Source: Xenopus tropicalis (Eukaryota > Chordata > Amphibia > Anura > Pipidae). Taken from it: a stretch of 64,000 nucleotides of DNA. How positions within the stretch are numbered: position 1 is the stretch's first letter; every line of letters starts with the position of its first letter. The DNA lies in contig NC_030685.2 in NCBI RefSeq assembly GCF_000004195.4, positions 56,916,048 through 56,980,047 on the forward strand, written 5' to 3'. The notes beneath the pieces were generated by a model. The model was not told the origin of the DNA. It saw only the letters and a list, made by a program, of their open reading frames with translations, and did not search any database. Both the position numbers and the translations under genes were made by a program. Shown here piece by piece: positions 45,019 through 55,530 of this stretch.

Positions 45019-45499
45019 GCTTGCTGGAAGGTGGGGGCTAAGCCCCAGTTTTGGCACATGGGTGTCAAAAGGTGGATGGTAACCTCCTCGGACAAGGGTC
45101 CCAGGAGAGTAGTGGATTCTGGTTGCCTGCTCTCACTTGCCCACCTGAAACTGCTGTGGAAGGTGGCTGGCATGGCAGGCAGCCATGGTTGGTGGTTTGG
45201 AGTGGGCAAGCATTCCAATGGGCATAACATGGGTGGTTATTGTTAAAATGTTGATCATTTTATAAATTATTTTGGATTTATATATTTACATATTTTCTGT
45301 TAATAAAGATGTGGCCTGTTATATCCCATCCTGGATGTCATTATTGTCTCTGAGGTACCGGGGATGGGGGAAAAAGAGCTAAGGAAAGGAAGCCTGTGTA
45401 ATTGACGCTGCACTGTAATGAAGATTCCAAGTTAAGTAGATATTGAGTTTGACCGGGCACCCTGCTATTATATTTTTGGACTTTGGGCACTTAAGGACT

Positions 45500-45502
<3 letters not shown>
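45019..45502. other. Gene-free stretch
   Basis: GC-richer block 45020-45240 with open frames on both strands and no domain. No gene called. Ends at a (TA)n run, 45503-45530. Confidence 0.35.
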
Positions 45503-45534
<32 letters not shown>

Positions 45535-45579
45535 GTCCATAGGGTGCAACAAAACCTGGGTGCTAGTACAAAAAAATGC

Positions 45580-45830
45580 ACTGGAACAAGGACAGCACTC
45601 CTAGGATTTAAAGAATTGTGAGCAAAATGTAAATGCAAAAATAGAAAGGTTTATTACTCAATGTTTTGGTCTCACACAGAAACCTTCATCTGGAGTTTTT
45701 TTTTTTGTTTTTCACTCCAGATGAAGGTTTCTGTGTGAGACCGAAACATTGAGTAATAAACCTTTCTATTTTTGCATTTTCATTTTGCTCACAATTCTTT
45801 AAATCCTAGGAATGCTGTCCTTGTTCCAGT
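45580..45830. mobile_element. Penelope-like palindrome
   Basis: Arms 45580-45695 and 45715-45830 are inverted copies with only scattered mismatches, loop of 19 nt rich in T. Each arm holds CCAGATGAAGGTTTCTGTGTGAGACC followed by GAAACATTGAGTAATAAACC, the Penelope-like tail. (TA)n runs lie at 45503-45530 and 45833-45850, outside both arms. Confidence 0.85.
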
Positions 45831-45850
45831 ATATATATTTATATATATAA

Positions 45851-48200
45851 TACACTGTATATACGTGTTGATGATAATGCGTGTTTTATTATGCCAAAAA
45901 GAGCAACAGAGGACAAGGGAAAGGAAGATGTTGGGGTAAAGTGGAGGGAATAGCGGCAAAAAAGTCAAGACAGAAAACAAGAAACATTTCATTTTTTATG
46001 GCATAATGTGTTGTATTCACATGGATTTATTTATTATGTAGACAGTTTCCAAATGTAATTTAATTGTCATCTCCCAGTGATTCCACTTTCTGATTTCCTG
46101 TTAGTTATTGCATAAGGAATATAGAGGACAATTTTGCGCTCTGACATTTTTTATTGGGCTCGGCACTTTATCTCTTTTACTGTTAAATGCAACATAAATG
46201 ATAAATAGTGTACATTTTGTTTGGAAAAGCATTGTTTATATTTGAGATAACTTATTGCTCATTGGAATGCAAATAATAGAGACAGACTAATAACAGTAGT
46301 ACATTACTGGGATAGGGCTGAAGAAAGACATGTTTACAAGTTTGTACTCAAAGAATTTCATGTGGGTGTTTTAAGCTTCTGTTTAGCATACAGAATGCAT
46401 AAAAAATGTAATTAATTTTCTGCACACATCAACCTCCCAATCATTTCGTTTTTGGCCTTCCTGCTTGTTGTTATACAACAGTCTGGCTAGAGGATAATTT
46501 TGTGTTCTGACATATGTAGTTGGACTTGGTTGTTTTGGACACATCCATTACTGCTACAGGCCCAAAAGCCTGAGTGATAAGGGTTGCAAAATTGTGCCCA
46601 TAAAGGCCCATACATGGGGTGCTTGCTCCTGTAGCAAGCACCCCATGCTAACATGCAATGCAGGTCCCGTATCATATCTGCCTGAAGGGGGTTTAAATAA
46701 CCAATGATCTGAAGAACAACATATTTTGTTTCCTGGTTCTTTTTTAGTCATACTGATATGATTCCTGTCATTGATAATAATGTCAGTGTTACATTACTCA
46801 GGTATATGACAAGAGCATGGGACTTCCTTTTCATTGTTAGAAACCATTATCACTAACAGACATGGATTTGTGAGCAGACCACAAAGGCCCGGGCCTCAGG
46901 CAGAAAAAATCTGAGGACAATATCTTGTCCTATCTGGGCAAGAGATTTCTAGCCATTTGAGTATCCCACCTCCCCCTTTACTCAGTAGAGGCACTCAGCA
47001 GAGGGCAGGCAGATGGGAAAGACAGGGGGAAAGTGGTGGGGTGAGTGGGGTGGAAGAAGGGGGGCGAAGAGGCTTTCCAGCCTATGGGTGCACTAAGTTT
47101 AAATCCAGCCCAGAAGAAACAGTGGAAACGAAAAACAGCTTCAATAGGCCTATGATTAAGTGCCCATGCGCATGTTGGTTTTAACAGAAATGATTAAAAG
47201 CTGAAGTTTTAGATGTTCCATGGCTGTCCGGTGTGCTGATTGAAGCTGTTTTTAGTTTGCATTGGATTCGCTCCTTTGGGTTACGAGTACAGGACAGCAC
47301 CCGGACCATTCATCGACCTTGGTGAGATTTTACTGCTTTAAATTAGTGCTTTGGCTGTGGATATACATTACTTATTCATTCATTCATACATTTTGAGGGT
47401 TGTTCAGAAGAAACAGTGGGGCTAATTTACTAACATACTTGCTAACATGCTCAAGTGCAGTTGCCAATAGTAAGTAACCAATCAATCAATCAACCAACTA
47501 AAAAAACAATCAGCCAGGTATTTACTTTTATTTTATGACTTGTAGTAGTTCAGAACAAATTGCTGACTGGTTGCCCTAGGCAGCTGTGCTTCTGCAATCT
47601 AGGTTTGTCAATCAGCCTCTCTTTGCTCCAGAGCATTAATAAAAAAAGGGTTCTGGCATTTGTATGAGTTGCTTTAAAAACTCAGTGTCTTTTCTGGAGT
47701 TCAATTCTCTTGTACCCTTGGTATCAGAATCTAATAAAAAAGTGGTACCGCAAGTAATATTTTAAATCTGCTTTTCAACAAATTTTGAACAAGATTCTCC
47801 TAGAAACTGCAAAACAGATTGACCAGGGGAATAAATGATATGTTTTTATAAATCTAATGGAACACTTTTTTCAGGGGGAATTCCAGTATGTCTAGCAGCC
47901 AAGACTAAATTTCAAACACAGAGCTGCAGAACAAAAAGGAGAAATCATTCAAATATCATAGAAATAAAATGAAAATCAACCAAAGTTTAAGATGCATATT
48001 TATCAAAATGACACTTTTCATGTGTAATTTTTTTTGAAATTATTAATTATTACTCTTGCACAAATTAAAGAATTAAAATATTACTTTCATTGTGTATCTA
48101 TTGAAATCGACATTGACCCCATGCCATTATCCTAATGTGTTTCATGCTTAGCAAGCTCTATTGCCTATGATTAAGTGCTTGGTATGAAATGTGTAATAGA
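45851..48200. other. Gene-free stretch
   Basis: 46030-46300 and 46420-46520 look like unique non-coding sequence. 46610-46650 has an inverted pair, GGGGTGCTTGCTCC/AGCAAGCACCCC. 46862-46905 is a family N fragment. 47120-47260 contains ACGAAAAACAGCTTCAATA and TTGAAGCTGTTTTTAGTTT as a foldback. 47480-47500 is an ATCA repeat. No gene supported. Confidence 0.4.
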
Positions 48201-48202
48201 TA

Positions 48203-49412
48203 TACACTCACCAAAAGGATTATTAGGAACACCTGTTCTCATTTTCTCATTAATGCAATTATCTAATCAACCAATCACATGGCAGTTGCTTCAATGCATT
48301 TAGGGGTGTGGTCCTGGTCAAGACAATCTCCTGAACTCCAAACTGAATGTCAGAATGGGAAAGAAGGGTGATTTAAGCAATTTTGAGCCTGGCATGGTTG
48401 TTGGTGCCAGACGGGCCGGTCTGAGTATTTCACAATCTGCTCAGTTACTGGGATTTTCACGCACAACCATTTTTAGGGTTTACAAAGAATGGTGTGAAAA
48501 GGGAAAAACATCCAGTATGCGGCAGTCCTGTGGGCAAAAATGCCTTGTTGATGCTAGAGGTCAGAGGAGAATGGGCCGACTGATTCAAGCTGATAGAAGA
48601 GCAACTTTGACTGAAATAACCACTCGTTACAACCGAGGTATGCAGCAAAGCATTTGTGAAGCCACAACACGCACAACCTTGAGGTGGATGGGCTACAACA
48701 GCAGAAGACCCCACCGGGTACCACTCATCTCCACTACAAATAGGAAAAAGAGGCTACAATTTGCACGAGCTCACCAAAATTGGACAGTTGAAGACTGGAA
48801 AAATGTTGCCTGGTCTGATGAGTCTCGATTTCTGTTGAGACAGAATTTGGCGTAAACAGAATGAGAACATGGATCCATCATGCCTTGTTACCACTGTGCA
48901 GGCTGGTGGTGGTGGTGTAATGGTGTGGGGGATGTTTTCTTGGCACACTTTAGGCCCCTTAGTGCCAATTGGGCATCGTTTAAATGCCACGGCCTACCTG
49001 AGCATTGTTTCTGACCATGTCCATCCCTTTATGACCACCATGTACCCATCCTCTGATGGCTACTTCCAGCAGGATAATGCACCATGTCACAAAGCTCGAA
49101 TCATTTCAAATTGGTTTCTTGAATGTGACAATGAGTTCACTGTACTAAAATGGCCCCCACAGTCACCAGATCTCAACCCAATAGAGGATCTTTGGGATGT
49201 GGTGGAACGGGAGCTTCGTGCCCTGGATGTGCATCCCACAAATCTCCATCAACTGCAAGATGCTATCCTATCAATATGGGCCAACATTTCTAAAGAATGC
49301 TTTCACCACCTTGTTGAATCAATGCCATGTAGAATTAAGGCAGTTCTGAAGGCGAAAGGGGGTCAAACACAGCATTAGTATGGTGTTCCTAATACTCCTT
49401 TTGGTGAGTGTA
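48203..49412 (+). mobile_element. Tc1-type DNA transposon
   Basis: Terminal inverted repeats TACACTCACCAAAAGGATTA (48203) and CCTTTTGGTGAGTGTA (to 49412) within TA target sites. The length of about 1.2 kb and one transposase gene are as expected for Tc1 elements. The ends are well preserved, so it could be mobilised in trans, though its own transposase is broken. Confidence 0.93.
48355..49378 (+). pseudogene. Tc1 transposase, frameshifted
   Basis: The first frame (48355-48855) has the N-terminal paired-like DNA-binding part: LSISQSAQLLGFSRTTIFRV, then SRRPHRVPLIS and [20 protein letters not shown] with the first catalytic Asp in WSDESRF. The second frame resumes with [14 protein letters not shown] and continues [25 protein letters not shown] (second Asp) and SPDLNPIEDLWDVV (Glu), making a DD34E triad. 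Between LLR and RIWRK the family's usual stretch is short by a number of bases not divisible by three (about 17 by my recollection of relatives), which explains the break near 48842. Otherwise no stops in about 340 codons, so inactivation was recent. Confidence 0.92.
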
Positions 49413-49414
49413 TA

Positions 49415-49654
49415 TAAGTAATATTGTATCTTTAATTTGTGTAAGAGTAATGATTATCATGTATTTTCTGTGCACAAATACACTCATTTAAGTATTTATG
49501 ATTGCCTCTGCTTGATTTGTAAACAAAACAGTTGTCTAAAATTATGCTCATATTTAAGGGACATTTTGAATGTCTTAATTCAAAATTTTGTTAACTTGAA
49601 TCACATGTTTTTCTATTCATTTTGAAGCTAGTGGAAAACATTGCAACTGGCAGT
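49415..49654. other. Gene-free stretch
   Basis: Short AT-rich gap between the Tc1 and a CR1 fragment. Confidence 0.4.
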
Positions 49655-50600
49655 TTCATGTAACATAGTAAGATAGGTTGAAAAAATCCATGTCCATCAA
49701 GTTCAACCTTTTTGTCTATTTGAAGCCTGTCTAACTGCTAGTTGCTCCAGAGGAAGGCAGAAAACCCCTTCTGAAGCCTCTCTAATATGCCTCAGAGGGG
49801 GGAAAAGATGACCAAGATGGCAATTAGACAAGTACCTAGATTAACTTGTACTAAGAGCTATTTTCAGATAACCCTTATCTCACTTGCTAAAAAGCCATTC
49901 AACCCCTTAATGAATAGTGATGAGCGAATTTTTTCTGCAGGCATGGATTCGCAGCGAATTTCCGCATTTCACCATTGGCGAATTGTTGCACAAAAGTTCA
50001 GTGAAAATTTGACGCTAAAAAATCCGCCGCGAGCAAATTTTTTTGTTGCACATCAAATTGGGCGTGGTAACGTTAAATTGGGCGTGGTCACGGCAAAAAT
50101 AGGCGTGGTCGCGCCAAAAAGAGGCTCAGTTGCGTTAAAAAAGTGCGGGGGACTAAAAAAAGATGCAGGCGACCAAAAATATGTGGGCAACAAAATAGAC
50201 GCAGGCGACAAAAAAAATCATGCAACAATGTTTTGCGAATTTTCTTGTCGAAGCAAAACGGACAGATTCGCTCATTACTATTCATGAAGCTATCTAAAAT
50301 ATTGCCCAGGGAGAGAATTCTACAACTTCCACAATTCTCACTGTAAAAAAATATTAAGATGGAACCTCCCCTCTTCTTATAAGAATCGATACCCCTGTGT
50401 CTGCTTGAAGGACTTACTGGTAAATAAAACATTAGACTGATTATTATATGATCCCCTTATATATTTAAACATAGTTATCATATCACCCCTTAAGCGTCTC
50501 TTTTCCATCATAAACAGACCCAACTTGTCTAGTCTTTCTTATAACTGAGATCTTTAATGTAAAGCACCCTGTAAATCTCTGGTGCTATATAAATAAGTGA
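49655..50600 (-). pseudogene. CR1 LINE 3' fragment, split by a hAT MITE
   Basis: Minus-strand reading of 50450-50530 gives LGLFMMEKRRLKGDMITMFKYI, matching the C-terminus of the CR1 ORF2 above. The 3' tail at 49655-49690 is AACATAGTAAGATAGGTTGAAAA in + orientation. The hAT-like element at 49915-50280 separates the two parts. Confidence 0.8.
49915..50280. mobile_element. hAT-like MITE in CR1 fragment
   Basis: TAGTGATGAGCGAATTTTTT and CGCTCATTACTA ends; flanks TTAATGAA (49907-49914) and TTCATGAA (50281-50288), 7 of 8 equal. The interior is a series of GCGTGGTCACG/GGCGACAAAAA-like words without coding capacity. Confidence 0.82.
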
Positions 50601-50964
50601 TTGTAATGCTATGCATGTCATTGAACTGAGCTTTTAGGAATGTACTTCATCAGAATTTAAGGTTGCATTTGCTTCTAACATATTTGTTTGTCATGAGCAT
50701 ATTCATTGTTTTATCTGCAATCTTTGCTATTTTCAGGGATATTGTGCTGATTAGATAATTTATGCATGCTGTAATATTTATTTAAATCACATTTTACCTA
50801 CTGTTGTTGATATTACAAGTTGTGATAGCCTAATTCTTGAGAAATTAACATATTTATGTGCAGTTCTTATTGCATGAAAAAAAGACATTGCTCTTCTCAG
50901 ATCAGATGAAATTTAAAAGTCTCCAAAAGGTGAACCAAGAAATAAGTTTTCTCTTAAAGGCATT
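50601..50964. other. Gene-free stretch
   Basis: AT-rich; nothing recognised. Confidence 0.4.
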
Positions 50965-51495
50965 GGGGCACATTTACTAATCCATGAATCCGAATTGGAA
51001 ACGAACATTTTGCGACTTTTTCGTATTTTTTGCGATTTTTTCGTCGCCGTTACGACTTTTTTGTAAATTGTCGTGACTTTTTCGTAGCCATTACGACTTG
51101 CGCGAATTGTCGCGACTTTTTCGTAGTAGTTACGATTTGCTCATATATTGTCGCGACTTTTTTCGTATTGAGCGCTCATAAATGGAGGGCAAACCTTTCA
51201 GACTTTGCATGATTTTGGAAGCCTCCTATAGGACTCAATGGCACTCTGCAGCTCCAACCTGGCCCAAGGAAAGTCACGATACTGAAGCTTGAATGAATCG
51301 AAATGAAAATGAAAAAGTCGCGACAATTCGCGCAAGTCGTAATGGCTACAAAAAAGTTGCGACAATTTACGAAAAAGTCGCGGCAATTTACGAAAAAGTC
51401 GCGACAATTTACGAAAAAATTGCAAAATACCGATCATTACGAAAAAAACGCATTCGGGCGCTTTTCGGACGTTCGTGGATTAGTAAATGTGCCCC
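50965..51495. mobile_element. Hairpin MITE, Harbinger-like (family H, copy 4), hybrid
   Basis: GGGGCACATTTACTAATCC and GGATTAGTAAATGTGCCCC ends with inverted TTTGCGACTTTTTCG-type arms. The middle (about 51205-51300) is one 52-bp unit with its flanks in inverse orientation to the arrays at 35171 and 54305. Target duplication not clear (ATT/CTA). Confidence 0.8.
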
Positions 51496-51654
51496 CTAGT
51501 GTTGCCATTTATATGGACAAAGCAACCCTATCTGATTAGGAAGAGGGTCTGTGAGTTGATCTGCAACTGAATGGGAAACAGCGGTGCTGCAGATAATATT
51601 AGCTCTGCTGGATTTTATTCATACATTTTCATACCTGGGTGCCTGTGCAAAATA

Positions 51655-51897
51655 GCAGTATACAAATGTAGAAAATGACGACACTCACAGGATTTGCATG
51701 ATTTGAGGAGGCAAAGACCAACAGGAACACATGTCAACAGGAACGTTTTTTTAAGGTTTTTATTTAATCCAACGTTTCAGTTCCATACTGGAACTATGGT
51801 TTCCCTGATGGGAACTGAAACGTTGGATTGCCTCTTCAAATCATGCAAATCCTGTGAGTGCCGTCATTTTCTACATTTGTATATATACTGTGTATAT
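51655..51897. mobile_element. Penelope-like foldback
   Basis: TACAAATGTAGAAAATGACG, CACTCACAGGATTTGCATGA and TTTGAGGAGGCAA are mirrored by TTGCCTCTTCAAATCATGCAAATCC and CATTTTCTACATTTGTA. An inner stem is AATCCAACGTTTCAGTTCC against GGAACTGAAACGTTGGATT. The right end merges with (TA)n. Confidence 0.8.
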
Positions 51898-51916
51898 ATA
51901 TATATATATATATACT

Positions 51917-53300
51917 GCAGAAAAGATACTCCGCACTCACAGGACTTATGAAAAATAAAGAAATAATTTATTGGTCAAACAACTAACGTTTCGGCTGGCG
52001 CAGCAGCCTTTCTCAAAGTGACTCAGTGTCAAACAAATCCCCTAATTAAACCCAAAAAATGGCGCCAAAAAACCAGTATGACATCATCAAGTGGGAGTGT
52101 ACAAAATTACTGTGTAAGGTAAATGAGAGAGCAAGAAAGAGAAAATACTAAAAAAGCGAGAAAAGAATATATATAACTAATGTGAATGGGTTGTTGAGGT
52201 GGAACCAGTGTACAGCACCCGTGTTAGAAAAGAAATGTTTAGAAAATAAAGAACAAAGAGCTGATCCCTAATGGTACTGAACTATAACTCACACGCGCCA
52301 ACCGTCTAGGGTTAAAGCTAAATGTACTGATAAAGATAGTAGCGCTCACCAGACGGCCAAGTTTAAGCCAAAGGGAGAGGTGATTATGTACAGGACAAAA
52401 TAATCTGTCCCAAACGCTGTTGTCATGTGTGCCCAGGCTTGCGAGTAGTATTAGCGCTTGATAATTGCATTGTACATAAAAAATGCCGTAGCGGCATGCA
52501 TAGAGCATCAATAACATAGTGTGCGCGGCATATAGCGCCAAGCAAAAAACGTCACATGGGAGGAAAAACTAACCACCAAGTATTATATTGCCGTAGTGTC
52601 ATACGCGACACTAGCTGTCACTACGGCAATATAATACTTGGTGGTTAGTTTTTCCTCCCATGTGACGTTTTTTGCTTGGCGCTATATGCCGCGCACACTA
52701 TGTTATTGATGCTCTATGCATGCCGCTACGGCATTTTTTATGTACAATGCAATTATCAAGCGCTAATACTACTCGCAAGCCTGGGCACACATGACAACAG
52801 CGTTTGGGACAGATTATTTTGTCCTGTACATAATCACCTCTCCCTTTGGCTTAAACTTGGCCGTCTGGTGAGCGCTACTATCTTTATCAGTACATTTAGC
52901 TTTAACCCTAGACGGTTGGCGCGTGTGAGTTATAGTTCAGTACCATTAGGGATCAGCTCTTTGTTCTTTATTTTCTAAACATTTCTTTTCTAACACGGGT
53001 GCTGTACACTGGTTCCACCTCAACAACCCATTCACATTAGTTATATATATTCTTTTCTCGCTTTTTTAGTATTTTCTCTTTCTTGCTCTCTCATTTACCT
53101 TACACAGTAATTTTGTACACTCCCACTTGATGATGTCATACTGGTTTTTTGGCGCCATTTTTTGGGTTTAATTAGGGGATTTGTTTGACACTGAGTCACT
53201 TTGAGAAAGGCTGCTGCGCCAGCCGAAACGTTAGTTGTTTGACCAATAAATTATTTCTTTATTTTTCATAAGTCCTGTGAGTGCGGAGTATCTTTTCTGC
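51917..53300. repeat. About 1.38-kb near-perfect palindrome of Penelope-like sequence
   Basis: Left arm 51917-52601 and right arm 52616-53300 are inverted copies with almost no mismatch over 685 bp; the spacer is about 14 nt (centre between 52608 and 52609). As a check, identical 100-codon open frames lie mirror-wise at 52239-52541 and 52676-52978. The outer part of each arm carries GGCTGCTGCGCCAGCCGAAACGTTAG and an AATAAATTATTTC stretch pointing outward, the Penelope-like tail. (TA)n runs flank both ends. The protein frames do not resemble any RT or endonuclease. Confidence 0.95.
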
Positions 53301-53369
53301 TGTATCTTTACCTTTAATTCTGCACCCAGGCACCCTAAATCCTGCTGTTACGTGAGTGCCTGATCCATT

Positions 53370-53402
53370 TGGACTATATATATATATATATATATATATA
53401 GG
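53370..53402. repeat. (TA)n microsatellite
   Basis: Pure TA run just outside the right palindrome arm; its counterpart on the left is 51888-51914. Confidence 0.9.
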
Positions 53403-54132
53403 GAACAAAACAGTAAATTCACTGCTTTCCATTTCACATTTACACCATCATCAAGGAAGACATCTCTCAAGAAGTCTGAGTCAGGTCTTCTTGCCAAGAA
53501 AAGATTAGCCAGTCAGCTCAGTCCTAGGCCTGACACCCTTCTGCTCCCCGATGACTCACATCTTTCTATAAAGCAATCAATCTTTTTCAGTCATAGCAAG
53601 TTCTGGCACCTGCCATTCTAACAGTGAATCATCTGCAACCGATAAGAGTCATTTTTGCTAAACTATAATGTAAATATGACAGTCCTCTCATGCCTTCCAA
53701 GAAATTAAAAGTCAGTCTCTTCAGACTACATAGGAAGGCAAGAGCTTCTTCAAAGCCATGCATTTTTGATCACTAGAAAAACACGGTGAAGCCACATTCG
53801 ACACTTTAGCTTTTCTGATGGGGTATGTAAATTAATACCATTTTTTACTAAATTACTGTAATTAGTACTGCTATAAATAATCACCAGTATAATTTGCTGA
53901 TGACAATTTACCTGTTGCTTTTTAAGAGGTAGTAGTTGTATAGGGACCTGGAATCAGGGGTATCCGTAGAGAGCACAAAAGGCTTACTACTAGTATAAAC
54001 GCACTAGGGACATGAGTTAAAGTTAGGTTAAGTCATTAGGTGTAGTAATTAAGCAGCTGTCCCTCTACAAGAGAGAAAAAAAACAGTTGAACTGAGTGTG
54101 AAGATCTGAGCTGGAAATAGGGAGTCCTACAC
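53403..54132. other. Gene-free stretch, possibly conserved non-coding
   Basis: 53420-53830 is repeat-free with balanced composition; no open exon with both splice sites found. Confidence 0.35.
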
Positions 54133-54304
54133 CTAGGGGCCTATTTATTAAAGTACGACAGGTACGAATTACAAAAAATTCCTATTTGATCGTACTGTGC
54201 ATATTTTCTGCGACTTTTTCGTACTTTGTGACAAAATTTGTGCGACAAAATCGTATTGTCGCGCGAGTACAAAGGTTTCGGATTCATTCAAGCTTCAGTA
54301 TCAT

Positions 54305-54570
54305 GACTTTCCTTGGGCCAGGTTGGAGCTGCAGAGTGCCATTGAGCCCTATGAGAGACTTTCCTTGGGCCGGGTTGGAGCTGCAGAGTGCCATTGAGCC
54401 CTATGGGAGGCTTTCCTTGGGCCAGGTTGGAGCTGCAGAGTGCCATTGAGCCCTATGGGAGACTTTCCTTGGGCCAGGTTGGAGCTGCAGAGTGCCATTG
54501 AGCCCTATGGGAGACTTTCCTTGGGCCAGGTTGGAGCTGCAGAGTGCCATTGAGTCCTATGGGAGGTTTC
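54305..54570 (+). repeat. 52-bp tandem array, about 5 units
   Basis: Same unit as at 35171-35850, units from 54305, 54357, 54409, 54461 and 54513. The outermost units of both arrays share the same flanks (TTCATTCAAGCTTC on the left, AAAATCATGCACAGAAGG on the right). Confidence 0.95.
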
Positions 54571-54740
54571 CAAAATCATGCACAGAAGGATCAAAGTCGG
54601 AAAGGTTTCCCTGCTTTTTACAATCGTTCGGATACGAAAATTTAGTGACTTTCTGCTTGCCAATACAATATTATCAAGACTAATACGATTTTTTCGTAAG
54701 CATTTTCGCTATTTTTGTGATTAATCCAAATTTTTTTTAA

Positions 54741-55253
54741 AGGGGACATATTGGATAAATGGGAAAAGCCTAATTTTGTAGGCAATTATGAATAATATAC
54801 AGTGCTGGTTTCCCTTTGGGCTAAACATTAATCCTATCTGTAACAATGGCCCCTTTATTGGAGCTCCCTATAGATCCTATTGCTTCTTTGTCCGAGTTTG
54901 AAATGAAGAGTGGGCGTGTCCTAACGGTCCCTGCCAGAAGCACAGTAGGAGGGGGAGAGCCAATCACAGCCCTGCAGTCACAAAAGCAAAGACAGGCTTC
55001 AGTTCCCTATCAGGTCAGCCTAGCTGCTGATTGGTTCCTATCCTACAGTGCAGTGTACAGAGGGCCGCCGGCCCCCCAGCTCATCCAGAGAATTCAGCCA
55101 GCAGGAAGTGGAACAGATGGGCGGGGCTAGTGGGGTTTTGGTGGAATTTCTCAATAAATCAGTCAGAAACACAACTTTTTAAGCACAAAGCTTCTATATC
55201 TAGAGGAGTATAATTCACTGGTACATTTTTAATTTTTATAGGATATGTCTCCT
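54741..55253. mobile_element. Kolobok-like (TTAA) element
   Basis: AGGGGACATAT and ATATGTCTCCT termini between TTAA at 54737-54740 and 55254-55257. GC-rich core (GGGCGTGTCC, GGGAGAGCCAATCA, CAGGTCAGCCTAGCTGCTGATTGG) with CCAAT-like words. No transposase. Confidence 0.8.
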
Positions 55254-55457
55254 TTAATATTTAATCCAAATTTTTCCCAATTCGGCATTCAAACTCGTAC
55301 TTTGATGACCCCCTAATGTTTGGCAACTTGCTATAGTAAGGCAGAATATACATGGGCCTCCTGTACCTTGGATCAGGGGGTACCCATATCCTTTATATAC
55401 ACAACATTTTGTGCTTTTGTGTATGGAAAGTCTCAGTATATACTGTATAAGCATGAA

Positions 55458-55530
55458 AGTTTTAACTTGATGAATGTGTGTCTTTTTCAACCTAACTTAC
55501 TATGTTATTTACTTTGTTACTATGTTGTGC
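55458..55530 (+). mobile_element. LINE 3' end (CR1/L2 type)
   Basis: TTTTAACTTGATGAATGTG...CTTTTTCAACCTAACTTACTATGTTATTTACTTTGTTACTATG resembles the 3' tail of the CR1 at 39480-39540 (GTTGAACTTGATG...TTTTTTCAACCCTATGTAACTATG). Confidence 0.7.

Larger units (their letters stand above)
54136..55312. mobile_element. Harbinger-like element, sister of 35001-39839
   Basis: Ends GGGGCCTATTTATTAAAGTACGA and CTCGTACTTTGATGACCCC; CTA on both sides (54133-54135, 55313-55315). It contains a short 52-bp array and its own TTAA-type insertion. Confidence 0.87.

Noticed and set aside
52239..52978. Two identical 100-codon frames in opposite orientation
   Set aside because: They are mirror images in the two palindrome arms and carry no RT, endonuclease or other domain.
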